A DNA stretch of 64,000 nt from Proteus cibi (GCF_003144405.1 NZ_PENW01000025.1:1-64000), one strand, 5' to 3'; counted from the first letter of the stretch, positions 1 to 10,280 are shown. The notes: generated from the letters alone by a model not told the origin. Translations and numbers: made by a program.

Positions 1-3
1 AAG

Positions 4-34
4 GACTGAGTCCAGTTCAATACCGAACTCAGTC
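4..34. terminator. inverted repeat, possible terminator
   Basis: GACTGAGT at 4-11 pairs with ACTCAGTC at 27-34 across a 15-nt loop, followed by only TTTA. It may end transcription of a gene left of the window or of tsaD. The short T-run makes it weak. Confidence 0.4.
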
Positions 35-132
35 TTTACCTAACTAATTTAAACTGTCCAATAAATTGGGGTCAGTTCATAAAAAAGTGGCTTTTTAACA
101 AAGAGTAAGATCTTAATTAATACTCAAATAAA

Positions 133-1155
133 TTATTGCTTATCAAGTGCAGGCAATTCAGCTAAAGGCCAACGTGGTCTTACGGTTACACTTAACGGAC
201 CTTCTGTACCGCCTTTAAAGCGGATCATTCCTGCTAGTGCGATCATGGCGCCATTATCCGTACACAATTCAGGGCGCGCATAAAAAACTTCGCCCCCTAA
301 TTGCTTCATGACAGTTTCCATTTTCGCACGTAATGTACGATTAGCACTTACACCACCCGCCATCACTAAACGTTTAAAGCCTGTCTGTTCTAAAGCTCTA
401 CGACATTTTATCGCCAGCGTATCAACAACCGCATCTTCAAATGCCCGTGCAATATCTGCGCGAGTTTGGTCTGAATCATCATTTTGACGAATAGTATTAG
501 CCGCAAAGGTTTTTAAACCAGAGAAACTAAAATCAAGTCCCGGTCTGTCTGTCATTGGACGAGGAAAGACAAAGCGACCTTCTGTGCCTTGTTGCGCCAT
601 TTTCGATAATACAGGACCGCCAGGGTAATCTAATCCCAACAGTTTTGCCGTTTTATCAAAAGCTTCACCAGCTGCATCATCAATAGATTCGCCTAATAAG
701 GTGTATTCGCCAATTCCTGTCACACTAATTAATTGTGTGTGACCACCAGAAACCAAAAGTGCCACAAATGGAAACTCTGGTGTTTTCTCTTCAAGCATTG
801 GCGCTAATAAATGGCCTTCCATATGATGCACTGGGATTGCTGGAACATCCCACGCAAATGCTAATGAGCGCCCAATGGTTGCGCCAACAAGTAATGCGCC
901 AACCAGACCCGGCCCCGCAGTATAAGCAACTGCATCAATATCTTGCGCCGTAAGATTGGCTTCTTTCAGTGCCGCTTGAATAAGAGGTACTGTTTTACGG
1001 ATATGGTCCCGTGAAGCAAGCTCAGGAACGACACCACCATAATCGGCGTGCAGTTTAATTTGGCTATAAAGTTGATTCGCTAATAGACCGGCTTTATCAT
1101 CGTAAATTGCGATACCGGTTTCATCGCAAGATGTTTCAATACCTAAAACTCGCAT
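133..1155 (-). CDS. tsaD: tRNA N6-adenosine threonylcarbamoyltransferase TsaD
   Basis: TsaD transfers the threonylcarbamoyl group to A37 of ANN-decoding tRNAs, working with TsaB and TsaE in the cytoplasm. The 340-residue product has the usual family length. It begins with the family N-terminus (IETSCDETG, residues 6-14), carries the metal-binding HMEGH segment (His111 and His115), and has glycine-rich ATP-fold motifs such as SGGHTQL and MAGGVSANR. It is divergent from rpsU, as in E. coli, and the intervening ~340 bp carries promoters for both directions. Nothing is truncated. The next gene on its 3' side lies outside the window. Confidence 0.97.
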   Translation of the reverse strand: MRVLGIETSCDETGIAIYDDKAGLLANQLYSQIKLHADYGGVVPELASRDHIRKTVPLIQAALKEANLTAQDIDAVAYTAGPGLVGALLVGATIGRSLAFAWDVPAIPVHHMEGHLLAPMLEEKTPEFPFVALLVSGGHTQLISVTGIGEYTLLGESIDDAAGEAFDKTAKLLGLDYPGGPVLSKMAQQGTEGRFVFPRPMTDRPGLDFSFSGLKTFAANTIRQNDDSDQTRADIARAFEDAVVDTLAIKCRRALEQTGFKRLVMAGGVSANRTLRAKMETVMKQLGGEVFYARPELCTDNGAMIALAGMIRFKGGTEGPLSVTVRPRWPLAELPALDKQ

Positions 1156-1393
1156 GACGCTTCCAAATTCTTCTTCGCTAACTCGCGTAATGAATCGATT
1201 GTATCATTATTTCGGTGATTTTATACGCCTTCGCAACATCTTTTACATACCAGCATGTGACAAATTCCTTTTTCTGTTCTATAATTATCCACCTATTTTA
1301 AGTGATTTAAATGTGTGGTTAGCGATTTTCGCTTTTCGTGTTCTTCCCAAAAGACACAAAAGTGAGAGTTTGCGTTTCAATTTTGTGCATCTC

Positions 1394-1423
1394 TTTACAA
1401 AGTGCCCTGCTTTGAAGTAAAAT
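1394..1423 (+). promoter_or_regulatory. candidate sigma-70 promoter for rpsU-dnaG-rpoD
   Basis: TTTACA (1394-1399), an 18-bp spacer and TAAAAT (1418-1423) lie 74 bp before rpsU. The spacing and hexamers fit sigma-70, but no start site can be proven. The tsaD-rpsU gap (1156-1496) holds no convincing gene. Confidence 0.55.
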
Positions 1424-1484
1424 TCCGCACCATTTTAAATGTCGGCTGGCTTAAATAATGCCAGCGCAAACCGATTTCTATTGA

Positions 1485-1712
<228 letters not shown>

Positions 1713-1716
1713 TATT

Positions 1717-1734
1717 TTGCGGCTTATACCGCAA
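1717..1734 (+). terminator. short hairpin between rpsU and dnaG
   Basis: TTGCGG (1717-1722) pairs with CCGCAA (1729-1734) around a 6-nt loop, directly after the rpsU stop. No U-run follows. In E. coli a leaky terminator at this spot lowers dnaG relative to rpsU; the same role here is inference. Confidence 0.45.
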
Positions 1735-1824
1735 CATATGCAGACACTGTAGTCGCAGTTAAAGGCCGTGCTTTCTTCTGAGAGCGCGGCTTATTCTCGT
1801 TCAACAACAGGCGTAAAAGGGCTT

Positions 1825-3573
1825 ATGGCTGGACGAATTCCACGTTCATTTATCAATGATTTGCTAGCTCGAACCGATATCATCGATCTTATCGACGCTC
1901 GCGTGCCGTTAAAAAAACAAGGCAAAAATCATTCAGCGTGTTGTCCGTTTCATAATGAAAAAACGCCCTCTTTCACAGTAAATAGCGACAAACAGTTTTA
2001 TCACTGTTTTGGTTGCGGCGCGCATGGCAATGCTATTGATTTTTTAATGAATTACGACAGGCTCGATTTTGTCGAAACCATTGAAGAGTTAGCAGCAATG
2101 CATGGGTTAGAAGTTCCTTATGAATCAGGAACAGGCAGTAGCCCTATTGAACGACATATAAGACAAAATCTCTATCAAGTGATGGAGAAATTGAATCAGT
2201 ATTATAGTAGCGCTCTCAATAAACCTGATGCACAGGAAGCAAGAAACTACCTTGCGCATCGTGGGCTTAGTGAAGATATTATTACCCGTTTTTCGATTGG
2301 ATTTGTACCAACAGGTTGGGATAACGTCCTAAAACGTTTTGGTCAAAGTGCCGATAATAAAGCCTTACTTCTTGAAGCGGGTATGGTAATAACTAACGAT
2401 AATGGTCGTACGTATGATCGTTTTCGCCAACGAGTCATGTTTCCTATCCGAGATAGACGTGGCCGTGTTATTGCCTTTGGTGGGCGTGTTTTAGGTGATG
2501 ATTTACCTAAATACTTGAACTCGCCAGAAACAGAGATATTCCATAAGGGTCGTCAACTGTACGGACTTTATGAAGCGCAACAATCTAATAATAACGTCAC
2601 AAAGCTATTAGTTGTTGAAGGTTATATGGATGTTGTGGCATTAGCGCAGTTTGGTATTGATTATGCCGTTGCCTCATTAGGAACCTCCACCACAGCAGAA
2701 CATATCCAGTTGCTCTTTCGGACAACGGATAACATTATTTGCTGCTATGATGGAGATAGAGCTGGACGTGATGCCGCATGGCGAGCATTAGAAACCGCCC
2801 TTCCTTTTTTAAATGATGGTCGCTCTTTACGTTTTATGTTTTTACCCGAAGGTGATGATCCTGATTCATTGGTTCGTCGTGAAGGTAAAGACGCTTTTGA
2901 AAAACGTATGGAACAAGCACATTCATTATCAGAATTTTTATTTGATTCACTCGTTCCTCAAGTGGATCTGAGTACTCAAGAAGGCAATGGTAAGCTATAT
3001 AGTTTAGCCAGACCATTAATAGATAAGATCCCAAGTGAAACTTTACGTCTATATTTATTAAGAGAGCTTGGAAGCTTAACGGGAAATCCCGATATTGAGC
3101 AGATGGATCGTTTATTTGGTAGAGCGCCGGTTAATCACGAGTTATCGTATCAACCGACAAAATTACGCACAACACCTATGCGTATATTGATTGCCCTATT
3201 GATACAAAACCCAGAATTCTCTAAATTAGTGCCCCCTCTTGAGGGATTAAGTACAGAAAAAATTGCAGGTCTATCGCTTTTTATTGAATTAGTTTCTGTT
3301 TGCCAAGCACAACCAGGTCTGAATACAGGACAAATTATCGAGCTCTATAGAGAGAATAAATTCGGTAAACAGCTTGAAAAATTGGCAATGTGGAACGATA
3401 TAGATATAGATGAGATCGCAGAGAAAACCTTTACAGACACGTTAGATCATCTTTTTTTAACTGCAATGGACGAACGTTTAAACGCGCTTATTGCAAAAGA
3501 GAGAACAGAAGGCCTAACGCAAGATGAACGCGAAGAAGTCCAATTGATAATACAGGCACGCGTTAAAAAGTAA
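1825..3573 (+). CDS. dnaG: DNA primase DnaG
   Basis: DnaG makes the RNA primers for replication at the DnaB helicase. The ATG at 1825 is chosen because the protein then begins MAGRIPRSFINDLL, as in E. coli, giving 582 residues; an upstream in-frame start at 1768 would add an unconserved 19-residue extension. The zinc-binding domain shows Cys40, His43, Cys61 and Cys64. The TOPRIM catalytic core follows, with the VVEGYMDVVAL glutamate motif and the CYDGDRAGRDAAWRA acidic motif. A C-terminal DnaB-binding region completes it. It is the middle gene of the operon, 112 bp after rpsU. Confidence 0.97.
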   Translation: MAGRIPRSFINDLLARTDIIDLIDARVPLKKQGKNHSACCPFHNEKTPSFTVNSDKQFYHCFGCGAHGNAIDFLMNYDRLDFVETIEELAAMHGLEVPYESGTGSSPIERHIRQNLYQVMEKLNQYYSSALNKPDAQEARNYLAHRGLSEDIITRFSIGFVPTGWDNVLKRFGQSADNKALLLEAGMVITNDNGRTYDRFRQRVMFPIRDRRGRVIAFGGRVLGDDLPKYLNSPETEIFHKGRQLYGLYEAQQSNNNVTKLLVVEGYMDVVALAQFGIDYAVASLGTSTTAEHIQLLFRTTDNIICCYDGDRAGRDAAWRALETALPFLNDGRSLRFMFLPEGDDPDSLVRREGKDAFEKRMEQAHSLSEFLFDSLVPQVDLSTQEGNGKLYSLARPLIDKIPSETLRLYLLRELGSLTGNPDIEQMDRLFGRAPVNHELSYQPTKLRTTPMRILIALLIQNPEFSKLVPPLEGLSTEKIAGLSLFIELVSVCQAQPGLNTGQIIELYRENKFGKQLEKLAMWNDIDIDEIAEKTFTDTLDHLFLTAMDERLNALIAKERTEGLTQDEREEVQLIIQARVKK

Positions 3574-3616
3574 ACACAGAATTAAGATTAAAAACACGGC
3601 TTAATTGCCGCTATCG

Positions 3617-3661
3617 GTAGGTACTAAAAACCTACATTTGCTACGCTGAGGGGACCGTAGC
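3617..3661 (+). promoter_or_regulatory. two adjacent stem-loops in the dnaG-rpoD spacer
   Basis: GTAGGT (3617-3622) pairs with ACCTAC (3630-3635), and 5 nt later GCTACG (3640-3645) pairs with CGTAGC (3656-3661). Neither has a U-run. In E. coli the dnaG-rpoD junction is processed by RNase E, so a processing or stability role is plausible but inferred. Confidence 0.45.
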
Positions 3662-3759
3662 AATCGACAATGAAAATGCCCCTCCGTAGTTATTGTTGGC
3701 TGAACAGTTATCGCCGACCGACACCAACCCAAATTACTTTGAAGTGTGGATACCGTCTT

Positions 3760-5616
3760 ATGGAGCAAAACCCGCAGTCACAGCTGAAGCTACTTGTTAC
3801 TAAAGGTAAGGAGCAAGGCTACCTGACCTATGCTGAGGTCAATGACCATCTGCCGGAAGATATCGTCGATTCAGATCAAATCGAAGACATCATCCAGATG
3901 ATTAACGACATGGGCATTCAGGTTATGGAAGAAGCACCTGACGCCGATGATCTGATGCTGGCAGAAAATTCAAATGATACTGATGATGATGCTGCAGAAG
4001 CCGCCGCTCAGGTACTTTCTAGTGTAGAATCTGAGATTGGCCGTACAACCGACCCAGTGCGTATGTATATGCGCGAAATGGGTACCGTTGAACTGCTCAC
4101 CCGGGAAGGTGAAATTGATATCGCAAAACGCATTGAAGATGGTATTAACCAAGTTCAATGTTCCGTTGCAGAATATCCTGAAGCAATTACTTATCTTCTT
4201 GAACAGTATGATCGCGTTGAAGCTGGCGAAGCACGTCTTTCAGACTTAATTACTGCGTTTATTGACCCTAATGCCGAAGAAATGGCAGAAAGTGAAGATG
4301 TCAACTTAGGCAAAGATGATGATGAAGTTGACAACAGCGCTGAAGACGAAGATGAAGACGAAGATGAAGATGGCGACAATGACAGCGATAGCGATGATGA
4401 TAACAGCATCGATCCTGAATTAGCGCGCCAGAAGTTTACTGAGCTTCGTGAGCAATACGAAAAAACTCGCCAAACTATCAAGGCAAAAGGTCGTAACCAC
4501 AAAGATACAGAGCTTGAAATCTTATTGTTATCTGAAGTTTTCAAACAGTTCCGCTTAGTTCCGAAACAGTTTGATTATTTGGTTAACAATATGCGTGACA
4601 TGATGGACAGAGTTCGTGCTCAAGAGCGTCACATCATGCGTCTTTGTGTTGACCAAGTTAAGATGCCAAAGAAAAACTTCATTACGCTGTTTACAGGTAA
4701 CGAAACCAATGACACATGGTTCACGGCTGCTCGAGCCATGAATAAACCTTGGTCTGAAAAGCTGGCAGGTATTGAAGAAGAAGTACAACGCAGCCTACAA
4801 AAACTGCAACAAATTGAAGTTGAAACTGGACTGACAATCGAACAGGTTAAAGATATTAACCGTCGTATGTCTATCGGTGAAGCAAAAGCACGCCGTGCGA
4901 AAAAAGAGATGGTCGAAGCGAACTTACGTCTCGTTATCTCTATTGCGAAAAAATATACCAACCGTGGCTTACAGTTCCTTGACCTCATTCAGGAAGGGAA
5001 TATCGGTCTGATGAAAGCGGTTGATAAATTTGAATACCGTCGTGGTTATAAGTTCTCAACTTATGCAACATGGTGGATCCGTCAGGCAATTACTCGTTCA
5101 ATCGCTGATCAGGCGCGTACAATTCGTATCCCTGTTCACATGATCGAAACGATTAATAAACTGAACCGTATCTCTCGTCAAATGTTGCAAGAGATGGGAC
5201 GTGAGCCTTCACCAGAAGAGCTTGCAGAACGCATGCTAATGCCTGAAGACAAGATCCGTAAGGTACTGAAAATCGCTAAAGAGCCAATCTCCATGGAAAC
5301 CCCAATCGGTGACGATGAAGATTCACATTTAGGTGATTTTATCGAGGATACGACTCTCGAATTACCACTGGATTCTGCAACATCAGAAAGCTTACGTTCA
5401 GCGACTCACGAAGTGTTAGCAGGTTTAACATTACGTGAAGCAAAAGTCCTGCGTATGCGTTTCGGTATCGATATGAATACTGACCATACCTTGGAAGAAG
5501 TGGGTAAACAGTTTGATGTTACCCGTGAGCGTATTCGTCAGATTGAAGCGAAGGCACTGCGTAAATTACGCCATCCAAGCCGTTCTGAAGTATTACGTAG
5601 CTTCCTTGATGAGTAA
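3760..5616 (+). CDS. rpoD: RNA polymerase sigma-70 factor RpoD
   Basis: This is the primary sigma factor, directing RNA polymerase to housekeeping promoters. The ATG at 3760 gives [20 protein letters not shown], matching the enterobacterial N-terminus; a 30-residue upstream extension from 3670 is not family-like. The 618-residue protein has region 1.1, region 1.2, a non-conserved region with a strongly acidic Asp/Glu/Ser stretch (around residues 185-220), and region 2 with [16 protein letters not shown] and [13 protein letters not shown]. Regions 3 and 4 end with the region 4.2 helix-turn-helix [18 protein letters not shown]. It closes the rpsU-dnaG-rpoD operon. Confidence 0.98.
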   Translation: MEQNPQSQLKLLVTKGKEQGYLTYAEVNDHLPEDIVDSDQIEDIIQMINDMGIQVMEEAPDADDLMLAENSNDTDDDAAEAAAQVLSSVESEIGRTTDPVRMYMREMGTVELLTREGEIDIAKRIEDGINQVQCSVAEYPEAITYLLEQYDRVEAGEARLSDLITAFIDPNAEEMAESEDVNLGKDDDEVDNSAEDEDEDEDEDGDNDSDSDDDNSIDPELARQKFTELREQYEKTRQTIKAKGRNHKDTELEILLLSEVFKQFRLVPKQFDYLVNNMRDMMDRVRAQERHIMRLCVDQVKMPKKNFITLFTGNETNDTWFTAARAMNKPWSEKLAGIEEEVQRSLQKLQQIEVETGLTIEQVKDINRRMSIGEAKARRAKKEMVEANLRLVISIAKKYTNRGLQFLDLIQEGNIGLMKAVDKFEYRRGYKFSTYATWWIRQAITRSIADQARTIRIPVHMIETINKLNRISRQMLQEMGREPSPEELAERMLMPEDKIRKVLKIAKEPISMETPIGDDEDSHLGDFIEDTTLELPLDSATSESLRSATHEVLAGLTLREAKVLRMRFGIDMNTDHTLEEVGKQFDVTRERIRQIEAKALRKLRHPSRSEVLRSFLDE

Positions 5617-5646
5617 TCAACTTACTTTTCAATAAAAGTTATAACA

Positions 5647-5676
5647 AACGCCTGTGATATCACAGGCGTTTTTTTA
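5647..5676 (+). terminator. rho-independent terminator after rpoD
   Basis: A perfect 24-bp palindrome with arms AACGCCTGTGAT (5647-5658) and ATCACAGGCGTT (5659-5670) is followed by a run of T. It lies about 30 bp past the rpoD stop and is a strong intrinsic terminator. Confidence 0.92.
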
Positions 5677-5900
5677 TGGAATTTCGATACGGTATCTACA
5701 ATCTATCTAATCTATCTAATCTACGATAGATTTCACCTACATATATTTATAAAAAATAGCCTTATTATTTATAATATTGTACCTGTGTGTAAGATTATCC
5801 ATAAATCGTTACGCTATATTATTGATATCACAGTTATTCTCTGTTTTATTTTTTTATTGTTTATATTGAACAGAATTTGCGCATACAGTCATTCAAAGGC

Positions 5901-5929
5901 TAGACCTCGTGCCAAATGGCACGTATAAT
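5901..5929 (+). promoter_or_regulatory. promoter of the tRNA-Ile2 gene, spacer filled by a palindrome
   Basis: A perfect TATAAT (5924-5929) lies 14 bp before the tRNA, with TAGACC (5901-5906) 17 bp upstream as a -35. The spacer contains CGTGCCA-AA-TGGCACG (5908-5923), a 7-bp inverted repeat that could be an operator. The rest of 5677-5900 is AT-rich, with short ATCTATCTA repeats near 5695-5725 and no gene. Confidence 0.65.
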
Positions 5930-5942
5930 CACACTCCATTAA

Positions 5943-6019
5943 GGCCCCTTAGCTCAGTTGGTTAGAGCAGGCGACTCATAATCGCTTGGTCACTGGTTCA
6001 AGTCCAGTAGGGGCCACCA
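5943..6019 (+). tRNA. ileX: tRNA-Ile2 (anticodon CAT, read as lysidine-AU)
   Basis: The 77-nt cloverleaf has acceptor arms GGCCCCT / AGGGGCC, the TTAGCTCAGTTGGTTAGAGC D-arm region, the T-loop GGTTCAAGTCC and an encoded CCA (6017-6019). The anticodon loop CTCATAA places CAT at 5977-5979. The body matches the E. coli minor tRNA-Ile2 that TilS converts to read AUA, rather than elongator tRNA-Met. That assignment rests on remembered similarity. TilS modification is expected, not visible here. Confidence 0.9.
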
Positions 6020-6045
6020 AATTTTAGCTGTTAAATCAGCGCATT

Positions 6046-6073
6046 AAGCCACTTCTTAGCAAGTGGCTTTTTT
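6046..6073 (+). terminator. intrinsic terminator after the tRNA
   Basis: AAGCCACTT (6046-6054) and AAGTGGCTT (6061-6069) form a 9-bp stem with a 6-nt loop, followed by TTTT. It ends the single-gene tRNA transcript. Confidence 0.88.
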
Positions 6074-6288
6074 GTTTCTATGAACTGTTGCCCCATTTTC
6101 TCTATTGAGACAGATACATTATCCTTTCTCAGCTCGTGATCGTTAATCCCTCAACTAAGAAAAGATTGATTACTACACATTAATTACATTTTATCTTTAA
6201 TTTTTTCAATAGAATAAATTAGATAATCTCTTATTTTATTGCAATAATATTCCAACAAATTCAAACTTCGTTTTATATCATTACTATT

Positions 6289-7206
6289 ATGGTCATTCGT
6301 CCTAATCAACACTGGTTCTTTCGGTTATTTGATTGGCATGGTTCTGTGCTTTCAAAAATAATCTTTCGTTTATGCCTTAATGTTATCATGTCAATTATCG
6401 CTATTTTGATTTATCAATGGTATGAACAATTAGGCATACACTTAACAGTTGCTCCTTTTAGTTTACTCGGTATTGCCATCGCAATATTTCTTGGTTTCAG
6501 AAATAATGCAAGCTATAGCAGACTTGTGGAAGCCAGAATCCTATGGGGTAATATGTTAATTACTCATCGTAATATATTAAGAAATATAAAAGCATTATTA
6601 CCTGAAGATAAACAATTTAATCGAGACCTTTCTAATCTATTAATTGCTTTTAGTTGGAGCTTAAAACACGAGTTAAGAAAAACAGATCCAATGGTTGATC
6701 TTTACCGCCTATTACCTCGAACTTTGTTCAATGAAATAATGAATAGCCCTTATCCCACCAATCGTATTTTATTACATATTGGTTTAAAAATAGGTGAATT
6801 GAGAGATAACAAGATGATAAGTGACGTTATTTTTCAATCAATCAATAAAGATATTAATAATCTATCTGATGTACTTGGAGGTTGCGAACGGATCTCAAAT
6901 ACTCCAGTTCCATTTGCTTATACTTTGATATTGCAACGTACTGTTTATTTATTTTGTACATTATTACCTTTTGCTTTAGTTGCAGATCTCCATTATATGA
7001 CACCCTTTGTATCTGTATTTATCTCTTATACTTTCTTGTCTTGGGACTCATTAGCTGAAGAATTAGAAGATCCTTTTGGTGTGTCTGCAAATGACTTACC
7101 TTTAAATGCCATTTGTAATACGATTGAAAGAAACTTATTAGAAATGCAAGATATTGCTCCATTACCAATAACAGTAAGACCAGACAAACATTATAATTTA
7201 CTCTGA
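6289..7206 (+). CDS. bestrophin-family membrane protein (YneE-like)
   Basis: The 305-residue protein has the bestrophin/UPF0187 pattern: MVIRPNQHWFFRLFDWHGSV at the N-terminus, two N-terminal membrane segments (about 25-45 and 58-75), then the conserved FLGFRNNASYSRLVEARILW segment, and two further hydrophobic segments near 208-255. The C-terminal half has the EELEDPFG acidic cluster that forms the calcium-clasp region in bestrophins. Bacterial homologues form pentameric ion channels in the inner membrane, and E. coli YneE is the nearest relative I recognise. No clear Shine-Dalgarno precedes the ATG at 6289. It is a single-gene unit sharing a terminator with the convergent chemoreceptor gene. 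Confidence 0.85.
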   Translation: MVIRPNQHWFFRLFDWHGSVLSKIIFRLCLNVIMSIIAILIYQWYEQLGIHLTVAPFSLLGIAIAIFLGFRNNASYSRLVEARILWGNMLITHRNILRNIKALLPEDKQFNRDLSNLLIAFSWSLKHELRKTDPMVDLYRLLPRTLFNEIMNSPYPTNRILLHIGLKIGELRDNKMISDVIFQSINKDINNLSDVLGGCERISNTPVPFAYTLILQRTVYLFCTLLPFALVADLHYMTPFVSVFISYTFLSWDSLAEELEDPFGVSANDLPLNAICNTIERNLLEMQDIAPLPITVRPDKHYNLL

Positions 7207-7247
7207 TTAACAGATAAAAAACAGGATCAAATAACGTTTCAAAAATA

Positions 7248-7285
7248 AAGCTCACTCTTATATCGCTATTAAAGTGAGCTTGTTT
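7248..7285. terminator. bidirectional terminator
   Basis: AAGCTCACT (7248-7256) pairs with AGTGAGCTT (7273-7281). It lies between the convergent ends of the bestrophin gene and the first chemoreceptor gene, with T-rich flanks on both sides. Confidence 0.75.
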
Positions 7286-7314
7286 TAAATATAAATGTTA
7301 ACCAGCTATTTCAA

Positions 7315-8847
7315 TTATTGATATTGTTCTTTAATTTGAAAGACTGAAACTTTATCAGTTAAGTTTTGTGCTTTCTCATCTAAAATCATTGTTGAAGTTG
7401 CACCTTGTTCAACTAAAGCCGCATTTTGCTGAACAACAGAATCCATTTGGTTAATGGCGACTGCGATCTGTTCAATACCCACTTTTTGCTCTTCTGATGC
7501 AATACTAATCCCCTGCATGATATCGCTAACTTTAGTAATAGAAGAAACGATATCCTGCATATGCTCACCCGTTCTATTGACCAATTCTCTACCATGAGCC
7601 ACATCAGCAACGGATTCTCTGATAATTTGGTTAATTTCACGTGCGGCATCCGCACTTCTCGCTGCTAAATTTCTCACTTCTGTTGCAACAACCGTAAATC
7701 CACGACCTTGCTCACCTGCACGCGCTGCTTCAACAGCGGCATTTAATGCCAGAATATTAGTTTGGCTTGCTATGTTATTAACCACATCATTGATTTCAGC
7801 GACTTTTAATGTTCCTACCTCGATTTTCTTCATCGAGTTAATAGCATCATTCATAATATTAGAACCATCAATTGCTAAATCGCGGGTTTCTGCGGTAATG
7901 GAGTTGGCTAAAATCGCATTATCCGTATTATTCACTACAGCGATTTTTATCTCTTCCATACTTGCAGCTGTTTGTTGCAAAGCACTTGCTTGCTCCTCAG
8001 TACGTGAAGAGAGATCTTGGTTACCAGAAGCAATTTCTGCCGAACCTTTTTTGATCTCTAATGCTTCTTCTTTAACAAGTTGAATAGTGGATGTTAGCGC
8101 AGTTTGCATATCTCCCACATTAGAGAATAAAGTTCCAAACTCATCATTTCGTTTCTTAGGTAGAGTGAAACTTAAATCACCCTCTCCCACTTTCTGCAAA
8201 ATAGCGGATAGAGTATTTAAATTAAAGATAAACGTTTTATTTACCCAACGGATGACAATATAAAGAAGAACAAGAATGATCCCCAGCGCAATGATGGTCG
8301 TGTAAAGTGACAACTGCACCATCCAAGCTTGCTGTGCTTTAATATCATCATTCACGCCTTTCGTGATCATAAGATACTCATCAAAGAGATCAGATAAGCG
8401 ATTAAAGTCACTGGAGAGGTTTGACTCTGTGTAATCTAGCGTATCGATAGGTGCAATAAGTTCATCTAGAAGATAATAGAATAACACTGATAGTTGTTCT
8501 GAATTACGTTGAGCATCAGGACTTATCTTCTTCACGCCTACCCAATGTGTAATAGTCGCTTTTGATTTTTCTGCCAGCTCTTTTGCTTCAGCAACCAGTG
8601 ATTTAATTGTTTCCTGCTTATTCTCATCCGTCATTGTTTTCAACAACATCAGGTAGTTGACGTGAGAACGAATGGTCGCTAATTCATACCTTGCTTCTTG
8701 AACACTATTCAATCTGGTATTCAAGGAATCCAATGATGCGAAGTTTTCTTGCATTCTATAAATAAAAAACGACGACAATACAGATGATAATAAGAAAATG
8801 GCTAACAGTATGATAGAACCTACTTTAGCTGATCTTTCAATACTCAT
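7315..8847 (-). CDS. methyl-accepting chemotaxis protein (paralogue 1)
   Basis: This transmembrane chemoreceptor signals to CheA/CheW. The ATG at 8847 is preferred because GGGGTGG lies 8 nt upstream; the product is 510 residues. It has TM1 near 8-30, a periplasmic helical domain (about 31-180) of TarH type with a conserved RSHVNYLM stretch, TM2 near 185-208, a HAMP domain and a long cytoplasmic coiled coil. The signalling hairpin INDVVNNIASQTNILALNAA and EAARAGEQGRGFTVVATEVR is diagnostic. The C-terminus ends VFQIKEQYQ with no NWETF-type CheR/CheB tether. Its ligand is unknown. A sigma-28-type promoter lies upstream, so it should be expressed with the flagella. Confidence 0.95.
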   Translation of the reverse strand: MSIERSAKVGSIILLAIFLLSSVLSSFFIYRMQENFASLDSLNTRLNSVQEARYELATIRSHVNYLMLLKTMTDENKQETIKSLVAEAKELAEKSKATITHWVGVKKISPDAQRNSEQLSVLFYYLLDELIAPIDTLDYTESNLSSDFNRLSDLFDEYLMITKGVNDDIKAQQAWMVQLSLYTTIIALGIILVLLYIVIRWVNKTFIFNLNTLSAILQKVGEGDLSFTLPKKRNDEFGTLFSNVGDMQTALTSTIQLVKEEALEIKKGSAEIASGNQDLSSRTEEQASALQQTAASMEEIKIAVVNNTDNAILANSITAETRDLAIDGSNIMNDAINSMKKIEVGTLKVAEINDVVNNIASQTNILALNAAVEAARAGEQGRGFTVVATEVRNLAARSADAAREINQIIRESVADVAHGRELVNRTGEHMQDIVSSITKVSDIMQGISIASEEQKVGIEQIAVAINQMDSVVQQNAALVEQGATSTMILDEKAQNLTDKVSVFQIKEQYQ

Positions 8848-8890
8848 GAAATAATCCACCCCGGCAATAAAATAATACAAATGTACTCAT

Positions 8891-8917
8891 TTATCGGCAC
8901 GAAATAGATTTTATTTA
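8891..8917 (-). promoter_or_regulatory. sigma-28 (FliA) promoter of chemoreceptor 1
   Basis: On the minus strand TAAATAAA (8917-8910), an 11-bp gap and GCCGATAA (8898-8891) match the FliA consensus TAAAGTTT-N11-GCCGATAA, with a perfect -10. It is 44 bp from the ATG. Confidence 0.88.
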
Positions 8918-9980
8918 CTTATTAATCAGAATTATCAATACAAACACTTATTACAGATCTCAATCAATGATGCTAATTAGTCTTTTACTCTGTTTTCGAA
9001 CCATTAATACAGATCATGTACCGCAATGAAATAGTATTTCAGTGTTATTAATTGATTAGCAACGAGGGTCTGATTATGATTAAAACTAAAAACCAGTAAA
9101 AAAATTAAGTTCTGCACAAAACAATAAATACTGTTTAGCAATTAACATTTCTTAAGTATTTTTACGATCTAGCGCATAAAATTGGCATAAGTAACTGCAA
9201 AAGAAAATATAAATAAAGTATATATACCTAAGAGATTATTAACAAAAAATTATCATCTTAAAAAGAGTAAAATAAGGAATATGTACTCCATTTATACATC
9301 CACTTCACTTATAGTAAAAAAACAAGCAGTGTTAGAAAATAAACAATTTATAATTAGAACTAATACTTAAAAAAATAACCCCTTCTTCTTAATAGTGAAC
9401 TGTCAACCCACCTCCTTTTTAATATTCCCGTCAAAATTATTGCGTTAGATCAATTTTTATATTTTATCTCATCAAGAAAAAAATAGGATGAAACATATTA
9501 TTTAGAAAAACACATAACCTATTTTCATCATATAACCCAATTTTTAATTTTATTCAGAGAATTCTTACATTCTATACTTTCCATAAATACCCATAATACG
9601 CGTAAAATACTTTTGTTTACAATAAATAACCCTTTCATACAATTCATCTTATAAAGATTAGAAATGAAACATAAAATAACATATAACTCACCAAACAATA
9701 TTTTCCACCCAAGTAAAACTCGTATAATGAGTATCAAAATTAGTTTATAGTTTCATTAAATTACTTAACGTATTGATATCTCTATCACTTACTAAAACTT
9801 AAGTATAACCTTGCAATAATTACTCTCTTAATAGGTACAACCTATTATAAATAGTAATCGCATAGGGTAAACCATTTTTACGCAATAATTTATGTGTAAT
9901 ATAGTTATTCAAACTTAAATGACTAATTTTAATATGTGATAACTTCTATATATTAGACCTCATGTTATTGGAATTAATTT
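8918..9980. other. AT-rich intergenic region upstream of the fimbrial regulator
   Basis: About 1.06 kb of very AT-rich DNA separates chemoreceptor 1 from the XRE regulator. I see no convincing gene; open frames are low-complexity. No recombinase gene or clear inverted-repeat pair marking an invertible promoter was found by eye. It probably holds the regulator promoter and silencing (H-NS-type) targets. Confidence 0.5.
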
Positions 9981-10280
9981 ATGAACGATCTAGACACTAA
10001 AGTAGGCTTTTTTTTTAAGAAGGCTAGAAAAGAGAAAAAATTATCAGGTCGTGAACTGGCAAAAATAATCTCTGTCAGCCAACAACAAATATCCCGTTAT
10101 GAAAACGGTAAAAATAGTATGTCTCTTAGCTTAATAAATAAGTTACTTATTATTTTTGATAAATCATGGGATGATTTGAATCGTGAAGTAATAAGCACCT
10201 ATAACGAAAAAGGATCAAACTCACAACCTAAAAAAAAGGATTATGAATTTAGTACTAGAGTTATTAGCCAGCTAAATTAA
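9981..10280 (+). CDS. XRE-family HTH regulator, MrpJ-like
   Basis: A 99-residue protein with a Cro/CI-type helix-turn-helix (about residues 8-65: FFKKARKEKKLSGRELAKII, then SVSQQQISRYENGKNSMSL). The QQQISRYE recognition helix resembles the MrpJ family of Proteus, whose members are encoded with fimbrial operons and repress flhDC, switching cells from swimming to adhesion. The last 30 residues are polar and unconserved. It sits 323 bp before a fimbrial operon on the same strand, at the 5' side rather than the 3' side as mrpJ does. Targets are inferred. Confidence 0.8.
   Translation: MNDLDTKVGFFFKKARKEKKLSGRELAKIISVSQQQISRYENGKNSMSLSLINKLLIIFDKSWDDLNREVISTYNEKGSNSQPKKKDYEFSTRVISQLN

Noticed and set aside
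1154..1420. 88-codon open frame between tsaD and rpsU
   Set aside because: It overlaps the tsaD start and the rpsU promoter, has no ribosome-binding site and resembles no protein family.
4191..4544. 117-codon frame opposite rpoD, rich in serine
   Set aside because: It is the antisense shadow of the acidic Asp/Glu stretch of RpoD.
5943..6019. Elongator tRNA-Met
   Set aside because: The anticodon is CAT, but the acceptor and body match tRNA-Ile2, which is modified to read AUA.
9528..9737. 69-codon hydrophobic frame in the AT-rich gap
   Set aside because: Composition follows the AT-rich background (Ile, Leu, Lys, Asn), with no ribosome-binding site or homology I recognise.
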